Source: Marinobacterium_E sp035458585 (GTDB lineage Bacteria > Pseudomonadota > Gammaproteobacteria > Pseudomonadales > Balneatricaceae). Taken from it: a stretch of 64,000 bases of DNA. Position numbers and translations under genes: made by a program. The notes beneath the pieces were generated by a model. The model saw only the letters and a program-made list of their open reading frames with translations, was not told the origin of the DNA and made no database searches. Shown here in pieces: positions 1 to 9,903 of the stretch (positions are counted from its first letter, which is position 1; the number at the start of each line of letters is the position of its first letter). Location of the stretch: positions 3,951 through 67,950 of the forward strand of contig DATHZN010000056.1 in the NCBI GenBank assembly GCA_035458585.1, given 5' to 3'.

Positions 1-188
1 TGATAGAGAAACGTATGGCCCAGGCAATCAGCGAAATGTCGCACTATGGCGAATACGATTACCTTGTGATTAACGATGATTTCCAAGTTGCCGTACAAGA
101 GTTGCATGCGATCTTCCTGGCCCATCGTCTGCAACAGAGCACACAGGCGCAAAACCACCAGCATCTGCTGGCCGCGCTCTTGTCTTAG
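1..188 (+). CDS. gmk: guanylate kinase, C-terminal end (partial)
   Basis: This is the 3' end of a gene cut by the window edge; the frame starts at base 3 and stops with TAG at 186-188. The roughly 61 visible residues contain MSHYGEYDYLVINDDFQ, the C-terminal part of bacterial guanylate kinases (GMP + ATP to GDP + ADP, cytosol). The next genes are rpoZ and spoT, the classical gmk-rpoZ-spoT order of gammaproteobacteria, which supports the call. The active site lies outside the window, so integrity cannot be judged. Confidence 0.9.
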   Translation, partial: IEKRMAQAISEMSHYGEYDYLVINDDFQVAVQELHAIFLAHRLQQSTQAQNHQHLLAALLS

Positions 189-251
189 AGTGGTGATAAT
201 CTGTACAATCGCCGGTTCCCGATTTATATGTAAATTTTTGAGGCTTTGTAA

Positions 252-464
252 ATGGCTCGCGTAACAGTTGAAGATTGCTTGGATAACGTAGAAAACCGCT
301 TTGAGTTGGTTATGGTTGCATCTAAGCGTGCTCGCCAGATGCAGGTTGGTGGCAAAGACCCGAAAGTGGAGTGGGAAAACGATAAAACGACTGTCGTTGC
401 GCTGCGTGAAATCGCAGAGGGTTTGACCACTCCTGCAGTTCTTGACGAACAGGACGCTGAGTAA
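252..464 (+). CDS. rpoZ: RNA polymerase omega subunit
   Basis: A 70-residue protein beginning MARVTVEDCLDNVENRFELV and continuing VASKRARQMQ, the hallmark N-terminal part of the omega subunit. The C-terminal part is short and acidic, as in gammaproteobacteria. Omega helps assemble beta' into core polymerase and forms part of one ppGpp site. The gene lies 63 bp after gmk and 58 bp before spoT, so it is probably co-transcribed with the alarmone enzyme. GAGG about 8 bases upstream supports the ATG. Confidence 0.97.
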   Translation: MARVTVEDCLDNVENRFELVMVASKRARQMQVGGKDPKVEWENDKTTVVALREIAEGLTTPAVLDEQDAE

Positions 465-522
465 GCTTCCAACTCCACCGCCTTTGCGGCATCATCTACG
501 AAGTTCTCCTCTATACTGATAG

Positions 523-2652
523 ATGATGCCGACAATAGACGCTCTCTCCGATCGACTGAATGAATACCTGAATCCGCAGCAGATCCAGCGGGTCAGGCGT
601 GCCTATTTTTACGCTGAGCAGGCGCACGATGGTCAGCGCCGTAAAAGCGGCGAACCCTATGTTACTCACCCCCTCGCAGTCGCTAACGTGCTATCTGAGA
701 TGCACATGGACCATGACAGTTTGATCGCTGCCATGTTGCACGATGTGATTGAGGATACTGAGATCAGTTATGAGGGTATTCATACGCAGTTTGGTGAGGA
801 GGTTGCCACCATTGTGGATGGCGTCTCTAAGCTAACTCATCTTGAGTTTGAGACCAAAGCGGAAGCTCAGGCAGAAAATTTCCAGAAGATGGTGCTAGCG
901 ATGGCGGAGGATATCCGCGTTATCATCGTCAAGCTGGCCGACAGACTGCACAATATGCGCACGCTTGGCGCCATGCGCCCCGATAAGCAGCGCCGTATCG
1001 CCAAAGAGACTCTCGATATTTACGCTCCTATCGCCGCCCGTCTTGGTATGCGTGATCTGCAGGTGGAACTTGAGGATCTGGCGTTCCAGGCATTTCACCC
1101 GATGCGAGCCAAATATATCCGCCGGGCAGTGGTGAAAGCGCGCGGCCAGCGTAAAGATATCATCACGGAAATTCAGCAGGCGATTCAGAAGCGTCTGGAT
1201 CAAGAGCATATGAGTGGCATTGTCACTGGCCGTGAGAAGCATCTTTACTCTATCTATCGAAAAATGAAGAGTGAAAGTCGCTCATTCGCTAGTATTATGG
1301 ATGTGTTCGCGTTCCGTGTAGTGACTGAAACGGTGGACGAGTGCTATCGAATTTTAGGTGCTGTTCATAACCTCTTTAAACCGGTCCCCGGTCGCTTCAA
1401 GGATTACATCGCCATTCCTAAGGCGAACGGTTACCAATCGTTACACACCGATCTTTTTGGCGCACGTAACATCACCATTGAGGTACAGATACGCACCAAA
1501 GAGATGGACGCTGTTGCCAGTCAGGGAATAGCGGAACATAGCCATTACAAGATCTATGGCGACTCTGACTCTGCTGTTGGCTCCTACAACCGTGCCCGTA
1601 AATGGGTAGAGGGGCTGTTGGAGATGCAGAAGCGAGCTGGCGATTCGATGGAGTTCATCGACAGTGTAAAGAAAGATCTGTTCCCCGATGAGGTCTACGT
1701 CTTTACTCCCAAAGGTAAAATTTTCGAACTGCCGCGGGGCTCAACGCCCGTAGACTTCGCCTATGCTGTGCATACCGACATTGGTAACTCCTGTGTCTCC
1801 TGCCGAATAAACCGCCGCCTAGCGCCTCTCTCTGAGCCGCTGGTGACAGGGCAAACGATCGAGATCATCACGACTCCGCGCGCGCAGCCCAATATGGCCT
1901 GGCTTAATTTCGTAGTGACAGGTAAAGCACGGACATCAATACGGCACTATCTCAAAAATCAGCAGCGGCACGAATCCGTTGAACTAGGTCGTCGTTTACT
2001 TAATCAGTTTCTGGCCACCTATGGTATGACTGTCGAGCAGGTCGATGAGAGCAAATTAAACGATTTGCTGTCAAAGGCCGACCTGAAATCGATGGATGAT
2101 CTTTTAGAAGATATAGGCATGGGTAATCGAATGGCCTATGTCGTAGCGCGACTGCTTCAAAGCGATACTGAGACCGATACCCTACCCGAGGATCAGGATA
2201 GAGCAAAGGATGCAGCTGTCGCTATTCGTGGTGCCGAGGGTATGGTGATGCACTACGCGCGATGCTGCCACCCCATACCAGGTGATAGTATTGTTGGCAA
2301 TATTTCGACTGGCCGCGGCCTGGTTGTGCACCGTTCTGACTGCCGTAATTTACGGGGCAAATCGAAAGACGATAATCAGCGCAATATCTATATTGAGTGG
2401 TCGGACTCCAACGAAGACGAGTACCCTGTCATGTTACAACTACAGGTCGAGTCCGAGCGCGGTATTATTGCCCAGCTGGCAATGGCGGTCTCAGGCGTAG
2501 GTGCTAACCTTCTTAGAGTAGAGTCGGGTGAGCGCGACGGCCAAATGAATGCAGTGACGATGGAACTCACCGTACAAAATCGTGTCCATCTGGCGCGCGT
2601 AATGAAGAAGTTGCGCTCGGTACGTCAGGTGACTAAGGTGGCACGTCAGTAA
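523..2652 (+). CDS. spoT: bifunctional (p)ppGpp synthetase/hydrolase SpoT
   Basis: A 709-residue RelA/SpoT homologue of full length. The HD hydrolase motif is intact (HDVIED at residues 73-78), so it should degrade ppGpp. The synthetase domain carries the RFKD signature at 291-294, typical of bifunctional Rel/SpoT enzymes rather than RelA (EXDD), and PKANGYQSLH follows. A TGS domain comes next (about 390-450), then a conserved Cys-Cys-His near 581-583, and a C-terminal ACT domain. Two ATGs stand in tandem at 523 and 526 with no strong ribosome-binding site. It is placed after rpoZ as in most relatives, but no ridA or recG follows; an HDOD gene does. Confidence 0.96.
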   Translation: MMPTIDALSDRLNEYLNPQQIQRVRRAYFYAEQAHDGQRRKSGEPYVTHPLAVANVLSEMHMDHDSLIAAMLHDVIEDTEISYEGIHTQFGEEVATIVDGVSKLTHLEFETKAEAQAENFQKMVLAMAEDIRVIIVKLADRLHNMRTLGAMRPDKQRRIAKETLDIYAPIAARLGMRDLQVELEDLAFQAFHPMRAKYIRRAVVKARGQRKDIITEIQQAIQKRLDQEHMSGIVTGREKHLYSIYRKMKSESRSFASIMDVFAFRVVTETVDECYRILGAVHNLFKPVPGRFKDYIAIPKANGYQSLHTDLFGARNITIEVQIRTKEMDAVASQGIAEHSHYKIYGDSDSAVGSYNRARKWVEGLLEMQKRAGDSMEFIDSVKKDLFPDEVYVFTPKGKIFELPRGSTPVDFAYAVHTDIGNSCVSCRINRRLAPLSEPLVTGQTIEIITTPRAQPNMAWLNFVVTGKARTSIRHYLKNQQRHESVELGRRLLNQFLATYGMTVEQVDESKLNDLLSKADLKSMDDLLEDIGMGNRMAYVVARLLQSDTETDTLPEDQDRAKDAAVAIRGAEGMVMHYARCCHPIPGDSIVGNISTGRGLVVHRSDCRNLRGKSKDDNQRNIYIEWSDSNEDEYPVMLQLQVESERGIIAQLAMAVSGVGANLLRVESGERDGQMNAVTMELTVQNRVHLARVMKKLRSVRQVTKVARQ

Positions 2653-2678
2653 CAGACAGCCGGTAGGGGAGTGCGGTA

Positions 2679-3953
2679 ATGGATCAACAGGGGCAAGCCC
2701 TGCGTTTGATAATGATGCACGACGAGATTGGGAAGTATCTCCTCGTCGTACCGGCGGAGATGGAGCTGAAAGCCGATCTACTCTACGACGCCACCGACCG
2801 GGAGCTTAAAGCGATTTCGCCTGCCGCACTGCAGCGCTACTTTCGTCAGCCCGCCATGCGTCGCTCCGCGGGGCAGGCGAAACTCTTTGATACTTTGCCC
2901 GCCATCGCAGATACCTCAGTGGTTGCCGACGACGCTATGCTGCTCGAGGCGACGACGGGCATGCTGATCGATCCTGATTTGGCAGAGACTCGCTTGCGTG
3001 AGATGCCGCGAGCGCATCTGGGCCGATTGATTGCTCCTCTGAGTCAATCGGATGAGCCTCTGGCAGAGCAGGTCGAGTCGGCGATATTCAAACACACCCA
3101 GCGTCGTATTGGAGAGCGTATCGAAGAGACACTTTCGATACCGACTCTGTCACCAACGACTCAAAAGCTACTCAAACTGCGTTCAGATGCCGACGCCGGT
3201 GTTGATCAACTGGTTCCGATTGTGAGCAGCGACCCTAGCCTGTCTGCGCAGGTCGTTGCTTGGGCAAACTCTCCGATGTTTGCTGCGCCAGGTCGCGCGA
3301 AATCTATTGATGACGCGGTTGTACGAATCCTTGGCTACGATCTGGTGTTGAATCTCAGTATTTCCCTTCTATTGGGCAATGAACTCAAGTTTGATGCCCA
3401 GGGCCCGCGCGGGGCTGTTCCCTTCTGGCTACGTGCCCTATCAACGGCCCGCCTGGCTGAATTAGTGGCGCGACAGATACCGGTTACACGCCGTCCGTCA
3501 ATGGGATTGGTATATCTCAGTGGTCTGTTGCACAACTTCGGAACGCTCATCCTCGCTCATCTGTTTCCACCTCAATACGCAAAGCTTTGCCGAGCCATTG
3601 AGCTGAACCCACACATTGAGCAGTGGCGTCTTGAACGTAGTCTCTTGGGGATAGACAGTGCGCAGCTGGCAGGTTGGCTATTTCGACACTGGGCGCTGCC
3701 AGAGGCTTTAGTCGATGCTGTACACTGGCAGTATCAGCCGGAAATGGCGCCAGGAAAGTCGCCTCTCGCGATGCTGATCAACCTCTGCAGTCGTCTTCTG
3801 CGGGAGCTGGGCATGAGCGATGGTCCTGTTGAAGAGCTACCTCAGGGAATGACAGACCTCTTAGGGCTGCGTTACCACCAGATTGAGGCTGCCGTTAGTC
3901 AATTTGAGGCGCTTCGCGAAGAGATTGAAAAGACGGTCTCAGAGCTATCCTAG
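2679..3953 (+). CDS. HDOD-domain signalling protein
   Basis: A 424-residue protein with an HDOD domain at about 155-350, recognised from the LSPTTQKLLKLRSD and DPSLSAQVVAWANSP segments. HDOD proteins are HD-like, usually catalytically dead, and act in bacterial signalling. The first 130 residues contain a YbaK-like stretch at most and are not assigned. The start is supported by GGGGAG 8 bases upstream. The gene is 26 bp after spoT, so it may be co-transcribed with an HD-type alarmone hydrolase. Function unknown. Confidence 0.8.
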   Translation: MDQQGQALRLIMMHDEIGKYLLVVPAEMELKADLLYDATDRELKAISPAALQRYFRQPAMRRSAGQAKLFDTLPAIADTSVVADDAMLLEATTGMLIDPDLAETRLREMPRAHLGRLIAPLSQSDEPLAEQVESAIFKHTQRRIGERIEETLSIPTLSPTTQKLLKLRSDADAGVDQLVPIVSSDPSLSAQVVAWANSPMFAAPGRAKSIDDAVVRILGYDLVLNLSISLLLGNELKFDAQGPRGAVPFWLRALSTARLAELVARQIPVTRRPSMGLVYLSGLLHNFGTLILAHLFPPQYAKLCRAIELNPHIEQWRLERSLLGIDSAQLAGWLFRHWALPEALVDAVHWQYQPEMAPGKSPLAMLINLCSRLLRELGMSDGPVEELPQGMTDLLGLRYHQIEAAVSQFEALREEIEKTVSELS

Positions 3954-4034
3954 TGCTGGCAGCCACCCACGCCGAGCACTAAAACCCTGGGTTGATCGCG
4001 CATCAGGTTGCGCGATCAACGGTCAAAGTGCTGG
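3952..4034. terminator. perfect hairpin between convergent genes
   Basis: A perfect 12-bp inverted repeat, GTTGATCGCGCA (3991-4002) and TGCGCGATCAAC (4009-4020), with a 6-base loop. It lies between the convergent HDOD and hydrolase genes. It is flanked by AGTGCTGG at 3952 and again at 4027, with the complementary AGCACT at 3975-3980, so alternative pairings exist. There is no clear T run, so termination in both directions is an inference. Confidence 0.6.
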
Positions 4035-4040
4035 TTTGAA

Positions 4041-4943
4041 TTAGGCTAACTGCGCCTTGAAAAATTCCACAGTGCGACTCCATGCCAGCTCGGCGGCCTG
4101 TTCATCGTAACGACCGGTAGAGTCATTGTGAAAACCATGGTTCGTCTGCGGGTAGATATGGGCCGTGTAAGTTTTACCGAGTTTGTCGAGTACTGCCTGA
4201 TAGTCTGGCCAGGTCGCGTTGACACGTTTGTCCAGCTCGGCAAATTGAATAACCAGTGGCGCACTGATATTTTCAAATCCCTCCTGCGCCGGTGTACCGT
4301 AGAAGGGCACTCCTGCATTCAAGTCGGCGCCCAGGTCTACTGCCAGCTTGTTGACCAGATAACCGCCGAAACAGAAGCCGACCATTCCAAGCTTACCGTT
4401 TGAAAAGCTATGGTTTTTTAGCATTTTCGCGGCGGCGATGAAATCTTGCTCAATCTTGCTCCGATCCAGAGTTTTCTGCATTGCACGACCATCGTCATCA
4501 TTACCCGGATAGCCACCAAGGGTATGAAGCGCATCAGGAGCAAAAGCGATAAAGCCTGCTTTTGCGAGGCGTCGTGCAACATCCTCTATGTAGGGATTAA
4601 GCCCACGATTTTCGTGTGCCACCAATACGCAGGGAGCTTCATTCATCTCATCTACGCCGGTCGGAACAACAAGGTAGCCCCTACCTTCACCATGCCCCAT
4701 CGGTGACTCAAATTTAACGTAAGTCGCTTTAATATCCGGGTCGGTAAAATCAACCTGATGCGCCAGCGCGTAGTTGGGCGTCAGAGCGGTTGTGAGGGCC
4801 CCCATTGTAAGACCGGCGATGCCGAGCGTACCAAGCCTCGCTAGGAAAGTACGTCGATCAATGTCGCCATGCGCGTATTCGTCGTACCAGTCGAATGCTA
4901 CTTGCGGAATGTGGAGAGAATCGGTTGTCTGCTTATTGGTCAT
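4041..4943 (-). CDS. Tat-exported dienelactone hydrolase family protein
   Basis: A 300-residue alpha/beta hydrolase. The start at 4943 is preferred over the longer frame to 5045 because AAGGGG lies just upstream and a twin-arginine signal (DRRTFLARLG, RR at 30-31) then sits in the expected place, followed by a hydrophobic stretch ending ALA near 61. The family triad is visible: Cys191 in GFCFGG, Asp238 in AELDKR and His269 in NHGFH. Family members hydrolyse dienelactones and related esters; the periplasmic location argues against a purely catabolic role and the substrate is unknown. It is divergent from the hybrid kinase gene. Confidence 0.85.
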   Translation of the reverse strand: MTNKQTTDSLHIPQVAFDWYDEYAHGDIDRRTFLARLGTLGIAGLTMGALTTALTPNYALAHQVDFTDPDIKATYVKFESPMGHGEGRGYLVVPTGVDEMNEAPCVLVAHENRGLNPYIEDVARRLAKAGFIAFAPDALHTLGGYPGNDDDGRAMQKTLDRSKIEQDFIAAAKMLKNHSFSNGKLGMVGFCFGGYLVNKLAVDLGADLNAGVPFYGTPAQEGFENISAPLVIQFAELDKRVNATWPDYQAVLDKLGKTYTAHIYPQTNHGFHNDSTGRYDEQAAELAWSRTVEFFKAQLA

Positions 4944-5099
4944 GGATCCGTACCCCTTTTGGTTATTGTCTCTAACAATGCGACTACGCTGCTGTAAAAG
5001 GCTTGGATCGGAAGTTTTACCTGTTAAGTCAGATTCTTCTCCCACATGCTATAGTCTTCATAGATAGATGTCGTCAAAGTAATAAAAGCCTAGAATTCA

Positions 5100-7262
5100 A
5101 TGTCAAATCTGTTCGGTACTCTGCAAAAAGTCAGGGAGCTCCCTCGTTGGGTTAGCTTCTTATTCATAATGATGCAGATACTCTTTCTGATCAGCGCTGC
5201 TGAACTGACAATTCATCGTTTCAGTGATATTTCGGTGCTAAATTCAGAGCTGCGTGGGGTAAAGAGCGCGACGCGTGTTAATGAATTTTTAGAGTCGTTG
5301 GCGGTTTTCACGCTGGACTGTAATCTCTCAAGGCTCTCCCCGCAGAATCAAAGCAAGCAGGCTACAGATTGCGAAAGAGCTACAGAAAAAGTTCATGGCC
5401 TGACACATCACTTGCTCGATGATGCCCAGCTTAGGCTCTGGGCCCGGGCCAGCGATCTCTCTGTAACGCCCGATCAATTTTTTAGTGTCACTACCCTGCT
5501 CAATCAGCAGATCCTGCAAGAGTTGAGCGCGATTTATAGAGACAGCCTGGTGGAGTTGGACCCTCGCTCAGAGACCTATAGTCTGGGGCGACTGCTGATT
5601 ATGACTCTACCAATGTTGCATGATCGGGTAGCCGCTATGGAGCATGCGTTGATTCTAACGTTAGAGGGGTACCGGCGGCATTCAGATTTTGACAGAGACT
5701 GGGGGCAGATTAGCTTTTTGCTTGATGAGTCCAAGCGCTTGCTGAGTTTTTTACTGGCCAATGATGAGGGGACCATCCTGCTCGACAGTCAAGAACCCTA
5801 TGCGATCGCTGAGTTAGCCGAAGTTCTAAACGAGTTTTATGAACGCGCCTCCTTGTTAATGCTCGATACCTCAACAACAGAGTTGCAGGCTCAGTTTTCA
5901 GACTCGAAGTTATGGTTAATCTCATCCAGTGTGCGTGAGGAACTTAGCGGTCTTCGAGTGAGAGTTTCACAAGATTTGCAAATCCGGCTGGAGTCGTTAA
6001 TTGATGATCAATGGCGGCTTTTACTGATAACAGGCGCTGCGATGCTACTGGTACAAATCGTGCTGCTAGTGATGTTCAGATACGTGGTAAGCGTCTACTG
6101 GTCGCTGCGCATTGCGCTTCAGGAGGCCCAACTAGCCTCAGAGCGGGTGACAAGAGCAAAACTTGAGCAGGAGCGGCTATTTTCAATCGTTGGTCACGAA
6201 CTTAGAACACCGGCTGCATCGATCAGCATGTTGCTGGATGACCTCGCCTCCGGATCCTCAGGCCCTGAACGTCTGGCAGAAGCACAACGAACATCTGAAC
6301 ATCTGCTCTCAGTGCTTGATGATATGCGTATGGCATCGGATGGAGCTCTCTCGGTGGACTCTCAGGATAGTGAGTTTAATCTATACCGGGTGGTGCAAGA
6401 TGCGCTGGGTACGCTTTCCCACCTAACTCAGTCAGACAAGATTGAACTCAGACTGTCCCTGCAGATCAATCCGGATAGGGTTGTGGTCGGTCCGCAAAGG
6501 GTGGTACGGCAGATTGTCATTAATCTGGTTAAGAATGCGTTCATACACAGTGGCGCTGATGTTGTCGATGTGCAACTCACAGAGAGCGGATATAAAGAGG
6601 GCTTAGGTCAGTATAGCTTGCGGGTTGAAGACAGTGGCGCTGGCATAGGTGTGGAGAGCGTAAGTGAACTATTCAGTGCATTTCAACGCGGCGATACGAC
6701 CGCAGATGGCACCGGCCTGGGTCTCTATATCTCTCGCGAATTAGCACGTAACCTATTGAGAGGGGATGTCAGTTACCTCCCCAGAACAGGCGGCGGATCG
6801 GTATTCCAGTTTGATTTCCAGTTGAAAGCGGTGGCTCCAAGTCAGCGGGTCGATACGCCGAGTACTCAAGCCTCCGTCATCGCAGGTAAGCGCATTCTGT
6901 TTGTTGAGGACACTGCGACTCTGAGGATTCTGGGTGCGAAAGTGCTGGAGAATGCCGGGGCAAGGGTCTTGGTAGCGGAGCAGGGTGCGGATGCACTGGA
7001 CCTGATTGCAACGAATGACATCGACCTTGTATTGACCGATATTATGATGCCGGTCATGGACGGTTATGAACTCTGTCGGTCGTTGCGCGAGCGTGGCTTT
7101 AGGGCACCGATTATCGGTGTGACTGGCGCGACTGTTGGAGATGAAGCGTCGATGCTGCTCACGGCTGGAGCTGATGCGGTACTTGCTAAACCGTTGAAAC
7201 TGGCAAAACTCGAGAGCCTTGTATCGCAGTTAGCATCGACCGACGATAGACAGTCATCCTAA
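5100..7262 (+). CDS. hybrid sensor histidine kinase with receiver domain
   Basis: A 720-residue membrane kinase. One transmembrane helix lies near 18-37 and a second near 307-330, enclosing a largely helical periplasmic sensor of about 270 residues with no recognised family. Then come a HisKA domain with phospho-acceptor His366 (VGHELRTP), an ATPase domain with N-box (INLVKNA) and G-boxes (DSGAGIG, GTGLGLYIS), and a C-terminal receiver with Asp647 (LTDIMMP). There is no HPt domain and no partner regulator nearby, so it is an orphan. It overlaps the convergent ABC-F gene by 4 bp. Confidence 0.9.
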   Translation: MSNLFGTLQKVRELPRWVSFLFIMMQILFLISAAELTIHRFSDISVLNSELRGVKSATRVNEFLESLAVFTLDCNLSRLSPQNQSKQATDCERATEKVHGLTHHLLDDAQLRLWARASDLSVTPDQFFSVTTLLNQQILQELSAIYRDSLVELDPRSETYSLGRLLIMTLPMLHDRVAAMEHALILTLEGYRRHSDFDRDWGQISFLLDESKRLLSFLLANDEGTILLDSQEPYAIAELAEVLNEFYERASLLMLDTSTTELQAQFSDSKLWLISSSVREELSGLRVRVSQDLQIRLESLIDDQWRLLLITGAAMLLVQIVLLVMFRYVVSVYWSLRIALQEAQLASERVTRAKLEQERLFSIVGHELRTPAASISMLLDDLASGSSGPERLAEAQRTSEHLLSVLDDMRMASDGALSVDSQDSEFNLYRVVQDALGTLSHLTQSDKIELRLSLQINPDRVVVGPQRVVRQIVINLVKNAFIHSGADVVDVQLTESGYKEGLGQYSLRVEDSGAGIGVESVSELFSAFQRGDTTADGTGLGLYISRELARNLLRGDVSYLPRTGGGSVFQFDFQLKAVAPSQRVDTPSTQASVIAGKRILFVEDTATLRILGAKVLENAGARVLVAEQGADALDLIATNDIDLVLTDIMMPVMDGYELCRSLRERGFRAPIIGVTGATVGDEASMLLTAGADAVLAKPLKLAKLESLVSQLASTDDRQSS

Positions 7263-9160
7263 CCGAGCGCGGCTTCAATCGTATCGAGTTCTTCCTGTCT
7301 GAGCATCCACTCCTCTTCAGACTCATTTAGTTGGCTTGCGAGTCTGGCTTGGTCTGCTAAGAGCGCTTTCAGTTCATCCTTACGATTGTCGGAGTAGATC
7401 TCCGGATCAGCCAGCAACTTCTCAATCTCAGCGAGCTGTGCACTCGTGTCGTCGACCCGTTTTTCAAGCTTCTCAATCTGTTGTTTGAGCGGACGCAATT
7501 TGGCTCGCCGTTCAGCTTCTAACCGTTTCTGCTCTTTACGATCGGCGGCGCTAGCGTTTTTGCTTTCTGAGGCGATTTGAATTCGCTGATCCTGTCTTTG
7601 AGACGATAGCCACTGGTGATAATCATCCAGGTCACCCGCAAACTCCTCCACCTTGCTATCGGCAACCAGCAGGAACTCATCAACGGAATTGGCCAGAAGG
7701 TGACGGTCGTGCGATACCAGAATGATCGCTCCCTCGAAACTCTGTAGCGCCAGCGTGAGGGCGTGTCGCACCTCAAGATCTAAGTGGTTAGTAGGTTCAT
7801 CCAGCAGTAGCAGGTTAGGTCTGTGCCAGGCTATCAGCGCCAGTGCCAGACGTGCCTTTTCGCCACCTGAAAAACGGCGAATAGGTTCCAGGGCATCATC
7901 GCCACTGAATCCGAAGCTGCCGAGGAAGGACCTCAGGGTCGCTTCGGTTGCTCTAGGATCCAGTCGCTGCAGGTGCAGCATCGCTGAAGCATCAAGGTCC
8001 AGTGCCTCCAACTGATGCTGTGCGAAGTAGCCTATGCTCAAGTGTTCACCACTCTGCCGAGAACCTGACAACAGAGGCAGATCCCCCACTAACGACTTCA
8101 CCAGCGTCGATTTACCTGCACCATTCCGTCCCAGCAGACCAATGCGCTGCCCAGGCACGAGACTAAGCTTTATATCCTGCAAAATGCTAGCGCCGGGGTA
8201 GCCCAGATTTGCCTGATAGAGTGATAGTAGCGGGGATGAGAGCTTTTCAGAGCTATCAAAGCGGAAGGTGAATGGGCTATCGACGTGAGCTGCCGAGATC
8301 ATCTCCATGCGTTCCAACTCTTTGATTCGGCTCTGAGCCTGTTTGGCTTTACTCGCCTTAGCTTTGAAGCGGCGAACAAAGTTTTCGATCTGAGCGATAC
8401 GTTCCTGCTGCTTGGAAAAAGCGGCTTGTTGCTGTGCCAGGCGTTCTGCTCGCATGCGTTCATAAGCGCTGTAGTTACCTTTATACAGGGTCAACTGCTT
8501 CTGATAGAGGTGAACGACATGAGTGGCAACAGCATCAATGAAGGTGCGGTCATGCGAGATTAGAATCAGTGTGCCGGGGTAGCTTCTCAGCCAACCTTCC
8601 AGCCAGAGTGTCGCGTCAAGGTCGAGGTGGTTAGTGGGCTCGTCAAGCAGCAATAGATCAGAGTGGCTCATCAGCGCCTGCGCCAAATTCAGACGAATGC
8701 GCCAACCCCCCGAAAAAGCGTTGACCGGGCGTGTTGCATCACCGATTGCAAATCCCAGACCATCCAGCAGTTGATGTGCTCGCGACTCGGCACGGTAGCC
8801 ATCGATGGCCTCCAGCTCCGCATGCAGTGCTCCAACCTCCGGGCTATGTTGCGCTTCTGCGACAGCAAGACGAGTCTGAATGTCACGCAGACGGCTGTCG
8901 CCATCAAGTACGTAATCCAGTGCGGTTCGTTCGCTGCTAGAGACCTCCTGAGCCATATGGGCTATCTGTTTTTGACCCGGTATGACGAGCTCGCCCGCAT
9001 CCTGCTGTAACTCTCCTAAGAGTAACTTAAACAGACTTGACTTGCCGGCGCCGTTGGCACCGACAAGTGCAAGTTTCCAGCCAGAATGGACGCTGAGATT
9101 GGCCTCTTCCAGCAGGCGAGTAGAGCCGCGTAGTAGACTGAGATTTTCGACTTTGATCAT
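7259..9160 (-). CDS. ABC-F family ATPase, YheS-like
   Basis: A 633-residue protein with two nucleotide-binding domains and no membrane segment: Walker A GANGAGKSS near 34 and GRNGAGKST near 340, with signatures FSGGWRIR and FSGGEKAR. The linker is rich in Lys/Arg/Gln (KAKASKAKQAQSR), as in ABC-F translation factors. Length and C-terminal coiled coil match E. coli YheS (637 residues). ABC-F proteins bind the ribosome rather than transport. The divergent neighbour is a TIGR02444 gene, the same pairing as in pseudomonads. Confidence 0.9.
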   Translation of the reverse strand: MIKVENLSLLRGSTRLLEEANLSVHSGWKLALVGANGAGKSSLFKLLLGELQQDAGELVIPGQKQIAHMAQEVSSSERTALDYVLDGDSRLRDIQTRLAVAEAQHSPEVGALHAELEAIDGYRAESRAHQLLDGLGFAIGDATRPVNAFSGGWRIRLNLAQALMSHSDLLLLDEPTNHLDLDATLWLEGWLRSYPGTLILISHDRTFIDAVATHVVHLYQKQLTLYKGNYSAYERMRAERLAQQQAAFSKQQERIAQIENFVRRFKAKASKAKQAQSRIKELERMEMISAAHVDSPFTFRFDSSEKLSSPLLSLYQANLGYPGASILQDIKLSLVPGQRIGLLGRNGAGKSTLVKSLVGDLPLLSGSRQSGEHLSIGYFAQHQLEALDLDASAMLHLQRLDPRATEATLRSFLGSFGFSGDDALEPIRRFSGGEKARLALALIAWHRPNLLLLDEPTNHLDLEVRHALTLALQSFEGAIILVSHDRHLLANSVDEFLLVADSKVEEFAGDLDDYHQWLSSQRQDQRIQIASESKNASAADRKEQKRLEAERRAKLRPLKQQIEKLEKRVDDTSAQLAEIEKLLADPEIYSDNRKDELKALLADQARLASQLNESEEEWMLRQEELDTIEAALG

Positions 9161-9245
9161 GGCCGCGGATCATACCATAGAGGCCAATCCTAGCGTGTGA
9201 AAATCCGTGCTAGCATAGAGTAAATTAAACCTCAGGAGTGTCGTA

Positions 9246-9728
9246 TTGTTACCGCCTGATCTGCAGCTTGATAATCCCCTTTGGGACTACGCCATAAAGG
9301 TCTATCCTACACTCGCACCCGCGCTGCTGACGCTTCAGACACAAGGTGCAAGAGTGAATCAGCTACTTGCAGCCCTCTGGAGCAGCGCGAACGGTCGACA
9401 ATGGCCCGGGCAGGTTGACCCCTCTATTGAACGCTGGCATCAATCTCAAGTGTTACCTATCCGCGAGCGACGTATGGCGTTAAAGCCAGAACTAGAAGCT
9501 CATCCTCAGCTTGAGCCACTCTATAAGGCGTTCAAAACAGCTGAACTCAATCTGGAGAGAATTGAGCTGGCGATGCTCTATACATGGCTGTTGCGTTCGG
9601 CACGATCAAAGCCGGTGTCTGCACAGATCAACATCGATTTAGTGCTGAGGTTTAATCAGGTTGATCAGAGTTCACCGGCGCGGTCAGAGTTGTTGGCGCT
9701 GGTTGAGCAGCTCGAAGGTACCAACTAA
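9246..9728 (+). CDS. TIGR02444 family protein
   Basis: A 160-residue protein of the gammaproteobacterial TIGR02444 family, recognised from NPLWDYAIKVYP and the following LLTLQTQGARVNQLL segment. No biochemical role is established. The start is TTG at 9246: AGGAG at 9234-9238 is correctly spaced and no ATG fits. It is divergent from the ABC-F gene, and this pair is conserved in pseudomonads. No signal peptide or membrane segment is seen, so it is probably cytosolic. Confidence 0.8.
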   Translation: MLPPDLQLDNPLWDYAIKVYPTLAPALLTLQTQGARVNQLLAALWSSANGRQWPGQVDPSIERWHQSQVLPIRERRMALKPELEAHPQLEPLYKAFKTAELNLERIELAMLYTWLLRSARSKPVSAQINIDLVLRFNQVDQSSPARSELLALVEQLEGTN

Positions 9729-9903
9729 TCTGTTTAAAAATGCCGACAAACTTGGTGTATAAGGGTTCGGCCTGAGTATAAGCGAGAGATCAGCGGTTAT
9801 CAGTCTGTCTTTGTTTTTAGGATCGGCTCATGCCTTAACCGCGGACGAGGGTAGAGCTGTAAGCGTTTTCTAACCCGATGTTGTTGAAGTCAGGGAGTGT
9901 TCT

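Noticed and set aside
4944..5045. N-terminal extension of the dienelactone hydrolase
   Set aside because: It would bury the twin-arginine signal 60 residues inside the protein; the ribosome-binding site supports 4943.
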